Of a DNA stretch of 61,873 bases, positions 23,207 to 35,200 are shown piece after piece. The notes below the pieces were generated by a model. The model did no database searches. It was not told where the DNA came from and saw only the letters and a list, made by a program, of their open reading frames with translations. A program made the translations under genes and the position numbers. The stretch spans positions 1-61,873 of IMG/VR virus record IMGVR_UViG_3300025083_000021; one strand, given 5' to 3'. Every line of letters begins with the position of its first letter. The stretch's first letter is position 1. The stretch is from a virus.

Positions 23207-26200
23207 TTATAAGTTACATTTTTTAATCTGTTCTACAAACTCCTCTTGATCTTTATAAATACCGTCTTCATATTCTTTAATCAAGTCTTCCAAAGATAAT
23301 ATATTATTGTTTTCTCTCAGAGAATTTTTAATCTCTTTGTTAAATTGTATATTACTATCCCAAAAGTTTTCAATGATTGTATAATTATCATTTATTTCTT
23401 CATTGAATTTTTGAAGTTCATTAAATAGATCCGATGTTAGTTGTTGAGCATCTTCATTAATATTATCAAGTTCATCAATAAGATCTGGATCAATATCCGT
23501 ATATTCTTCTACCTTTTCAACCTTAAGATTTTTTTCAGTTGGTGTAATATCAGCAATATTTTTATCATTGATTTTAACAATACCATCACTAGTAACTTCA
23601 ATATTAGCGCCTGGTGCTTGTGCAGCTCGCTGCTTTACTTGATCTATTCTATCTAGTTGTTGTTCTTCCTCAACTGTATCTTCTTTCTTCTCTCTACTTT
23701 TTACATACTCTCTTACTTGATTATATGTAGGTCTATCACCAAACATAAATCCTATAGGATTCTGTTGATTAGAACCTGTAGTTTCTACTTCGGTATATGT
23801 AGCAACATCTTTATCCGCACCTGTAAGCCTATATGTTTTATAAGTTACTTTTGTAAAATCTCTACCTTCAAATGTATCGGTAACACGAACAAAAAGAGGA
23901 TTTACATCTTCAGATTTAGCAGTTAATGTATCATCTACTATATTTACATCTTCAGGTTTTATAAGATCACCCGTTAATGTAGTAGTAAAATTATAATTGT
24001 TCAATAAAGTATTACTTCTATTAGATAGCAAATAACCTTCTATAAATTCAGATTTGAGATCTTCAAAGTTTAATCCAAATGTAGATGTAATAAGTTCATT
24101 GTTATTACTTCTCAATGCATTAGATGCTGTATCAACATGATTTAAATATTGTTCCATCATAAATGGTGAGATAGCTTGTATTAAAGACGCATAGCCTATT
24201 TGTAATCCATCTTTAACCATCATATAATTTACTATATCTATAGCATCTTGTTTATATTTAACAGAGCCATATAATCTAGCAAATGATGTTTGCAAATCAA
24301 TCATTTGAGCTTGATTTAAATTTCTAAAAGTATTTGCTTCAAGTAATTCTAAACCTGTTGTATTAGATTGATCATCAGCAGGATTGCTTATTGCAAAATT
24401 CTGAACAAAGAAATTATCTTTTAAATCCTCCTGTTCTCTTAATGTATTTATAGTATCAGTGATAGTTTTATACTGTCCACCTTCTACAGTAGGATATATA
24501 TAAGAATTATTCAATGTTGCTACAGATTGTGAATTAGTATCTAATTTGTTTTTCTGATAAGCTTTAATTGTCAAATAAGATAATAAATCTCTAGATATCT
24601 TAGATTCAACTTCTTCAGTAAAATCTAGTGTATTTGTTTTTATACTCTTATATAAATCATTCAATATAGATCTAAAGTTTTCTGTACCTGATACAAAGGC
24701 AGCAGGTGCTATATCATTATAAAATTGTTCAAATATTTTTAGATAACCAGACTGCCAAGTAGAACCTCTAAAAACTTTATTTAAATCTATAAGTGCTCCT
24801 TTTGCAAAAAGATCAGATATATCATTTACTCTTTTATTTATATCTGCTATATTTTTACCTAATCCATTAGATAATGTAGTAACAGCAGACATCTTAGATG
24901 TAAAGTCTTTAATGTCAAGTAGTTTTTGGAACTCTAAAAGAATACCTAATTTTATATCTTCAGCTCTTCCATCAGGTTTATCTTCTTTAACAACTTCCTC
25001 TACCGGTGCTTCCTCGGTTATAACTTCTTCAGTTTTTTCTACAGGAAACTCTTCATTATAGTAGTTTATTAATATATCATCACTTATTGATGCAGGTTTT
25101 ATTTTCCTTACTTCAGTTAGATTATCAATCTGTTGTTTAAGAATATTCTTAACACCCGGATCTGTTTTTTCTTTTTTATTAAAGGCTTGATCATATATAG
25201 ATGTTATCAATGGATTGTTGACAAGTAACAAACTAGTTTTAAGCGGTATACCTAATGCTGTAGCATTTGCAACAATACTAAGAGAATGTCTGTTTAAACC
25301 TAGTTTTGCTGCTAAACGTTCTTTGGCATTGTCTGTCATTGCAGTAATTAAAGAAGATATTATATCTTGCTTTCTATCACCTTTAGTACCATCACTAAGT
25401 ATTTCATTTAATACTCCAAAATCATTATAAGCTCTATCGTTAAATACAGGAGCCGGTCCTTTTAGTTTTGATTTATACTCAGTTAATAAACTTAGATATG
25501 TATTAGGTAATACAATTGCTCCAATTGCAGCACCTTTATTTGCCATCCATGCTTTAATCTTACCAAGTATGTTATCCACATCTACATTATCCTCTCTATT
25601 TTTTTCTTTCAACCCTGGTAAAAGTTCTTCTAATACTTCCAGTATTCCAGTTTGAGTTTCTTTATCTGTTAATATTTCCAAACCTGCAGGAGTATATGAT
25701 ATAGGTGTTCCTTCTTTTGCTTCTGTTACACCTCTATTACCCATCAGTGCATACTTATAATCTAGTATTTCATTATTGTATGCTGCTTCATACGGTTCTC
25801 CATACTTAGATTTATAATCTTCATATTGTTTTTTACTTACAGGAAGACCTAATGCTGTTAAAGCTTTTATAGACTTATCGGTAAATCCTAAATCATTTAA
25901 AGCTAGCATTTCAGCATCTGTATATGAATCTTCTATATTTAAACCTTGGGTCTCATATAGTCTATATCCTTTAGCATATGGAGTATTCTCATTTACTTTT
26001 TCATTTACATACTTTATGTAGTCTTTATACTCTCTTCCTTCTGTTGCTCCATACTCATAAAATTTATTATCCTCTACATAGAATTCTTTTATCTGAGTAA
26101 ATACCTTGTCAATATCAAAGTCAGATCCAGCTATCTCAACCAATTCTTGTGGGAACATTGCACTAGAACCATTTACAGTAGGTAAGAAATCTACAAGCTT

Positions 26201-29200
26201 TACATTCATTGTAGAGTGATTATCTTGAGAAGGTATACGTACAGCAAACATTTTTGATATAACTTCAGGAATATTAGCAGCTGTATTTTCAATAAGATTT
26301 CTAACAGATGCATGGTGCGCTGGAACAAGACCTTCACTATATCGTTGACCTGTAGCTGTTTTAGGATCTTTAGGATTAGTGTATTCCATCAAACCTGTTC
26401 TTAATCTATCTAATACTACTATGCCTTCTGCAGGTATTTGATCATTAGTTAAATTACTTAAAGTAAATACTTCTGGTTTATCTTCAAGTTTTTCCCATTG
26501 CTTTTCTCTAATTACTTCTGATCTAACTGGATTACCATCAGCATCTACTTCATATACTCTTCTGTATACTTTCATACCAAAATCAGAAACTAAAGATAAA
26601 GTCTCTCCAGGAATTTTTTCTGATAATACACCTTTACTAAAGAAGCTTAAAAATAATTCTTCAAACTTATTTACAGTAATAGGATTATTTAAATTATACT
26701 TTTGTTCACCGTTTTGTTTAGAAAAGAACTCTAAAAGATTACTACTAGACTTACTAGCTTTAAGTGACTCAGTAGCATAATCTAAAAATATAGATAAGTT
26801 AGGTGTTATCTTACCTGTAATTTTAAACTCAGCAACTTCTTTCATTGCCTTATCAAAAGTAAAAATAAGATTTCTGTTATTCTTATATTTTAAAACAAGC
26901 CTTCTATTGGTAGCCTTATTATATTCTTCTCTTATTTTACCTACAGTCATATTAAGACCTTCAACTTCTACAGAGTCATCTTGTTCAGAAGTAACAAGAG
27001 CTTTAATTTGAGTAGGATCTGTTGTTTCTAATTTATTAGATGGGTTTAATACTTGTAATCCAAAGTATTTTGTTTCTAATGTAGAATAACCATTTTCAAA
27101 CTCTTCTGTATTATCAAGCGTAGTTAATGAATTTACTTTTTGCTTCATCATTTTAGAAGCACTTAAAGGAGAAGCCATGGCTATTGTATTTGTTTCTTTT
27201 TCAATAGCTTCAAGTTTAATTCTTAAGTTGTGTAATGCTTCTCTGGAAGGTTTAGCTGTACCATCAGGGTTAGAAGTTAACTCAGGAGTTAGTACAAATG
27301 CTGACATCTTTAAATATGTTTTACCATCAAAGTAAACCATCTTCTTACTGTTTAGCATTTCTTTATTTGAAGCATAACCTCCAGGTTCAAATATTGAGTA
27401 AGAAGGAATATACTCTCCTCTTTCAACTCTATCTAATAATTCTGCTTGAGCAGCTGTAAGTTTACCAATACCAAATCTTGTATATCTAAATGCTTTGGTT
27501 GTCATATAAAGTTGACCATCAGCTCTATCAATACTCTTACCACCAATTGATGATACTCCAATCGGTTCTTCTAAAGCAACATAACTAATCTCTTTATTAG
27601 GATGATTTATACCATACTCAGGTGCTGTAAAATTACTTTCTGAACTATAGAAAGCACCATTTTGACCTTTACCTCTTTTAGTTTTATCAACTGCATCTTT
27701 TAATGATACAGCTTGATCTCCAAGTAACACTTCATTTATTGCTGTAGTATTGATCCAATCATTAAAGAATATTTGTTTAAGATTATATTCTTTATCATTA
27801 ATTAAATTTAATTCTGGAGCAGAAGATAAACCTTTATTAATTGCATTACTTGTTAAATCTTTTGCACCTAACTCTACTAATAACTGATCAAACTTTTCAA
27901 ACTCATCATTTAATTTCTTCTCTAGATCTTTTTTAAATTGACCTTCAGTTTTATTTAATGATGATAATGCTTCTTTAAGTGATATATCAAAATTAGTTTT
28001 TGCTTTTTCTTCTAAACCTTCTTTGATGTTTTGATCTAATAATAGTCCTGTATTATAAAATTTAAATGCTCTTCCAGTATCAGTATCATTATAACCTAAT
28101 CTTTCTTCAGATTTAGTTTCAGAATTTGACTCACGTTGTATTCTTTTAAACTCATTATCTATTTGTTCTAAATAAATATTAAGTGCTTTTTCAGTTAATT
28201 TAGTTTTTCCTTTTACTAACTCTACAGTTTTTATAACAGGAAGTGATAATAAGTCTCCAGTATTTGAAGCCTCCATTACTCTTATTAGAACTGGAGCTAG
28301 TGCCGCAGTCATAGTTTGATCTGTTAAATTATCCTCATATTCAACTGTTTCAACTTTACCACTCTTTGTATTATAATTAGAAGTGTAAAAATTTAAAAGT
28401 GATAATACAAGTTCTCTAGGAGTAAAGTCTCCATATGCACTTCTGTCTGATATACCTGTTAGTCTTGCATTTATTTCCTCTTCGGTCTCATTTAATTTTC
28501 CTACTAAACTACCTGCAATTCTAGTTACTCTTAATTTACTCTTATCAGAAAGTTTTATGAAAGCCGGATCATTTAATAAATAATTATTTTCTAAGTATCC
28601 ATCTCTAAGATCATTTAGTTCTTCAGTATTATTTAATGCTTCAACTTGTTTTAAGTGGAATGTTGGAAGCTGATGAGCATATACCAAATCTCCATTTGGA
28701 TTTTTAAATACTGGTGCACCAACTGTTTCATCAAACTCAGCATTGTTTTCACTCATTTTATTTAAACGTGAAGACATACCTTCTATTCCAGGATCAAATA
28801 TATCACCATTACTTTCTATAGATCTTTGCAATTGTTCTATATCTGCTGAATCTATAGGTAAAACATATTGATTAGCATTATAATTAGTTTCTTGTTTTGG
28901 AGTTCTTGATTCTCTATTATACGCTATACTAAAAGCAATATATTTTTTGCTTAATCTTATACCAGTATAGTTAAACAAATCTTGTGATGTCTCTTTAGAT
29001 ATTCTATCTAATTGTAAATCATCAATTAACTGTGTACCTTCAAGATAAACTCTAAACTTATTAATTGCTTCTATTGCTCCATCTTTAAAAGTTTTATCAG
29101 ATTTAATTTTCTTAGATGCTTGTACCCATGCTTGTGACCATCTTGAAAGTTGTGAGTTAACATCATCTCTATTTGCTGCTGAATATATTAAAGAACCACC

Positions 29201-32200
29201 TGTATCATCACGTTGCATGAATAAATAGTTTACTCTAAAGTTTTCAAAACCTTTTAATATACTTTGAAGTAATAATGGATTTTTAATTTTTTCTGGTAAT
29301 GGATTATCAGACTCTATAACTTCAATGCCATTATCACCAATAGTATCTAATAGCATTCTATTTACAACAGCTCCTGTATTTGGATTATCCTGACCAAAGT
29401 AATACATGTTCCTTAATATCTCTTTTGAATCACTTAAGTTCTTTACAGCTTTTAACATTCCGTTATAAGCATCCATAAATTCAACAGGAACAATCAATGG
29501 TCTACCTTCGCTTAGTTCTTTGTTACCAAAGTAATCTACATCCTCTAATGTAGTAGTTGCTATATAAGCTCTTATACCTTCAGCAAGACTAGCAAATCCA
29601 CCAATCATTGATGCATCTTTATTAAACTGCTCAACAGTTCTTAATCCAGCTTCACTTTCAAAAAATTCATTATCAAATTCTTGATCTGCGCTTTGTTTAG
29701 TTATTATACTAAGTAATGAATTTACATCTTTTTTAATCTCGGATCTGTATAGTTCAAATGATTTACTAACATTTTCAAGTTGTTCTTTTTGAATATCAGA
29801 TTTATCATCATTAATCTCATTATCTAAACTATAAAGCCACTCAAACTCATCAAGAATATTATTTAAAATTTCCTCTGGAGTAATGTCTTCAACTTCTTCA
29901 ACTTCTTTAAACTTTGATTCAAGTTCTCTTAATTTTTTTGCTTGTGTTTGTGATGAAACATCTGTTAAAAATGTAGCTGCTATTGATCTAATCATCGGCT
30001 CTGCAATAGCACTATCCAAATATAAATATCCTATATTACGGTCTCCATCTTTGTTTGTTTCACTAACAAAATCATATGGAATTAATGCATTAGCTTCAAC
30101 AGATACACCCTCAATTAGATTTGTAGTAAAGTTATTATTTTTTACAGAAGCTGTTCTAAATTTACCAGAATCTATATTTTCAAAAAGAGTTAATAGTTCA
30201 TTCTTAGTATATGAATTAAATAATGCTTTTATCCATTCTAATATTCTATTGAATAATGATTTAATACTAGAATCTGTTTTAGTAGATCTTGGATTTTGTT
30301 TAAATAATTCAAACTCATCAGCCATGTATTCTTCAAGATATTCTTTTTCTAATCTTGAATCACTCATATCAGAATATGTATCTGCAGAGTTTTTAAATCT
30401 TTCTAGTTCTTTTCTATAGCTCTTACCTTCTTTTCTTAACTTAGCTCTAACTTCTCTTCTAGCAATAGATAAATATTTTGCTTGTTGTTCGTCTGTTAAA
30501 AGTAATCTATATACAGCATGGAATCCTTCATGATATTTAAATGGATTTGTAGCTCCTGTATATATAGTACCGTTGATAGTTAGACCACCACCTAAATTAT
30601 ATAATCCTAATGCAAAAGCACCAACACGAACACCGCCAGCTTTCATGTTATTACCTAATGTATTTATATCATCAATAGTAATAAAATCAGGTAAATTTGA
30701 TTTAGCCCAAGATTTAAATTCTTCAATATCAGCATTAGCTTGTTCAGTTGTATTTGCAGGTAATATTTTATTTGCAGCATTTAATTCATCTTCTGCTTTT
30801 CTTATTTTTTCTTTTAACTTAATTACCCGTTCATCTGTCCTCATAGCTTTAGCTATAGCAGGACCGGTTAAATCTTTAGTAACTTCAGCTTTAAGTACAT
30901 TAAGTTGTTCTTTTAAGTTTTCTAATCTTTGATCAGGTGTAAATTCTTCAGCAACTTCAGGTGCAGCTTCAACAACTCTTTCTACTTGTTGTGGTTCAGG
31001 TTTATCAATAGCTGCTTGAGCAGATTCAACTGGAACTTTTACACTTTCGCTATTAGTAGATATTGAAGCATCTATAATAGCCTGTTGTCTTGCAGAATCA
31101 GCGTTTATAAATAATCTTGGTCTAGCAATAACATCATACTGAACATTAGTTGTTGTTTTATCAAGAATCTCTTGAACACCGGCATCTATTGGAAAAGATT
31201 TTCTAAAGTTATTAAATGATATTTTTTGATCTTCTGTAACTTGATTATTAAACTTTTCTAATAGTATATCCATTTTATCTTTAGCAGATGAGTCTGCCAT
31301 TAAATCAGATATTCCTAAGTATGCAGTTTGTATAGTCTTGTATTTATTTTGACCAACACTTTGTCTTAATTGTAAATTTATTTTACCCCATGGACTAACT
31401 TGTAGTTCATATCTATACCCTTTAAGAGATGATGAAATAAATAATGAATCTTTAATTTCAGAATTAAATTCTTTATTATAAGCAATATTTTTTTCTTTAG
31501 CTTTTTCTAATTGCTTTACTGTTGTATCATCAGTAACTTCAACATCTAAATTTTCTTGTGTTGTGAGCATTGCTCTATCAACTACACCAATAAATAATTC
31601 ATTTAATTCATCACTATTAAACTGTTCAGTTTTTAATGGAACAAGTTTATATGTTCCACTAGGTAATAATACAGCTAATGCATACTTCTCAGTAATATTA
31701 GGGTTAGTAAAATTATTATTCTCATCTATTTCACCAGCTTTTTCTAAACCTTTATTAACTTTATTTATAAGTTCAACTGCTGCAGCATCTTGAAGATTTG
31801 TACGTTCAATTCTTGTTTTATTCTTTCCTTCTCCTTGGATCTGAATTATAACTTTATTACCAAATTCATCTGAAGCATTGTATTTTAACTCATCTGCTTT
31901 TTGCGGATTAGCAGCATCAAAAATTAAACCATCAATTGATTGATCTAAAGTAAAACTTTCTGATAATCCAGATAAAGGAATAAAACCATTATAGTCAGAA
32001 GCTAATGATTCGGTTGATGTGCTAAGTAATTTATTCTTTGCAAAAGATTTAATAATAATATCTAGTTTTTGTTCATCAGAAATATTCTTACCTTCTTGTA
32101 TTTTGCTAAAGTCAATTACATTTTTAGCTTGATCAATAGTAAAGTTTATAGGATCTGATACACCTTCAAACTCATAATTATCATTTTTAAAATAGGCAAA

Positions 32201-35200
32201 TATTCCTTCTGGTGAATCTGATGGCTCTAAGTTATTATCAATAAGTTTACCATTAATTCTACTAAGTGTATTACTATTACCAAAAGCTAACCCTATTATA
32301 GATTTAGCTTGAATATTTTCTACTAAAGGATTAGAAGGTTGATCTCCAATAGTTAATTTACCTTTAGCTGTTCCTCCTTCAGGATCCTTTCTATATACTA
32401 TTACTAATTGATCCTTTTCTTCTTCTGTTAAATTAGAAATTATAAACTCATATCGCTCTCTTGCCTTTGCATTTGTCTCACCAGTTTCTCTATTAACATG
32501 TGGATATGGTTGTATTATATCTCTAATATCTAGCTTAGATACATTATCTGGTAAATCAACAATCTCTAATTTTTGTAAAGTATAAAAGTTTTCAAACTCT
32601 CCAGGTTTTAATTCTTTAATAAAATCTAATCTGTTAGGATCAGAATTTTTATCTGAAGGAATTATCTCTAATATATTTCCTTTAGCCTCAATATCTTTTG
32701 GACTGGTTAATACTATAAACTCATTACCATTTCTATCATAAACAAAATTACCTACTTTTAATACGGTATTATCAAATACATATTTTGTTGTATCTGGAAC
32801 TGCAGCTTCAATTTTTGTAAATGCATTTAGAGCTTGTTCAGATGTTGTAAATAAAGCATCTTCTGCAATATTTAATGAAGTTAATATTTCTGGTGAAATA
32901 TCTTTTCCAAAGTTATCTTTTATTTTATATGATAAAACTTCATTGCCATCTGAATCTAATGTTTTAATTTCAACAATTGATACGTTAGGTCCTTTTCTAA
33001 CTACACGTTTGTTAGTATCTCCTCTAACTGTACTTCCTTCTTCAGGTAATAATTCTTTTTGACCTATTAATTCATCAATTGTTAGATTAACAGAATTCAA
33101 TACTTCTAATACTCCCGGATCATTTCTACCTTCTTCACTTCTCAACCAATCAACTAAACCAGCATCTGCTTTTATTTGCTCTTCTGTTAATGAGTTATCA
33201 GCATTAATTAATAAGTCATTTGCTACCCATAATTGTTTAATTGTAAAAAATGCTTCTTTATGATTTTTTCCTGCTTCACTATTTAACCATTCATTATATT
33301 TTAATGGTTTTTGATTTAATGATGCTGCCCTAGAAGAATATTCTTCATATGCAAGTTTCAGTGAGTTAGATAATAAAGGAGTAATTGTTTTTGAAACTTG
33401 TACTCCTACACCTTCTGAAATATCTTGTAAGTCTTTATTTTCTAATTCTACTTCTTCTTCCTGAATTTCTTCTTCTACTTTATCAGGTCTAGTTGCATTA
33501 TATATTCCAATCTTTTCATTTATATCTTTTAACTTTTCTGGATTATTAATTGCTGTTACCTCACCACTATCATTATAAAAATTACGTAGCTGACTAGAAT
33601 CTCCTGTAAGTAAAAATGATTCTACTTGATCTGGATCTGGTATAATATCTAATTTATCTAATTGATTTAATAGTATATTTCTTTCCTGAATACCAACATA
33701 TTCTTCTATTTGTTTTTTAAATATATTTCTTGCATTTTTAAATGTATTTTTAAAAGTATCATATGATGATTTAAATACTCTATCAAATTTTTCTGGTATT
33801 AAGAAAGACTCTAAAGATTCACTATAAACTTTAGCACTACCCTTTAAAGAATTATAATCAATAATATCTCTTAATGCATCCTCTATAACTGCATCATTAA
33901 CAAAACTATCTTCTGAAGCAGCTAAGAATTTAACATATTCACTAAATGCAGATTTTATTTTATTTGCATTTTTTCTAGCAAATGAACCTTTTTTAGTTAA
34001 ATTTTTTGGATCTGTAACAATATCTTTAAACTTACTTAACTTTTTAATTTTTTCAGTTTTAAACTTTAAAGTATCTTTATCTTCTTTAAGATCTGATTCT
34101 TTTAATAGCTCTGCTTCTGTTGTTAATAAAGCTATTTCTTTATTAATAGATTCAGGACTCATTAACACAGTAATGTCAGATGCAGCCATGTTTTTAAATA
34201 AAGGTTCAGTCTCAAGTCTTTCAAAAATTCTAGTACTTCTTTCTAATGCTTTATCAAAACTATCTTGTGTAAACATATACAAGAATCTAGTATGATCATC
34301 TGCTAGTTTCTTAAATGACTCTTCTTGATATTCTCTTGATCCTTTTTTAAATGCTGATGGATCAAATCTAGGAGGAATTAGATCATATGCTTTTTCATAT
34401 CTTTCTTCCATAGTATCTATTTCACCTATCATGGAAGTAAGTTTTTGTCTAATATCTCCTGCCTTTTTATCTTTTTTATTTGTAGAAAATGCATCTGTTA
34501 GATCTTGATCAGATAGTTTTAGATAATCTTCTAGCTGCTCTCTAAATAAATCTTGACCTCCTGTACTATATATGTGATATAAAGCTGTAAATTTAGAACG
34601 GTCTTGTTCATTCTCAAATTCAAATTTATCAGCATCAAAATTTGCAGACTCTAAGTTTTTTGAAATTTGTTTTTGATTTAAAAAATTAAATTTACTTCTG
34701 TCAAAAAATGCACCTGGATCCTCTTCATTAGCTTTCCATGCAGTATTATATGAATCTACTACATCATTTATATATTTTGTTCTTGCTTCTTTTTGTTCTT
34801 GATATGCTACTGGATCTTTAATTCTATTATATACAGCAGGTAATCCTTGGAAAAATAGTTTTTGTGGACCTTGTACTATACCACCCATTAAGAAACCGGA
34901 CATAAAAGTTTCAAAACCTTTTGCTGAGAATTGTTCGTTTATTGCAGAGCCAACTGCTGAATCAAATAATCCTATACCACCAGCTAATGGATCTTCTAAT
35001 AAACCTGTATAATAAGCTTTAGTACCTGCAGATATAGCTTCTTGACTTACTTCTTGGATACCCTCTCCAAAGTTAGCAGCAAAAAATCTTAACCCATTAC
35101 CAGCAATCTTTTGAACATTACCTTTTACACCAGCTTTACCAATTGACTTCATCAAACCTTTAAAGCCATCACCAACATATTCAAATGGAACATCTTTATT

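Noticed and set aside
29883-30419. 178-codon plus-strand frame inside the giant gene
   Set aside because: It is antisense to a conserved coding region, Ser/Leu-rich as expected for the reverse complement of a Lys/Glu-rich AT-rich gene, and has no leader of its own. Other antisense frames (e.g. 25215-25430, 50981-51325) were rejected for the same reason.
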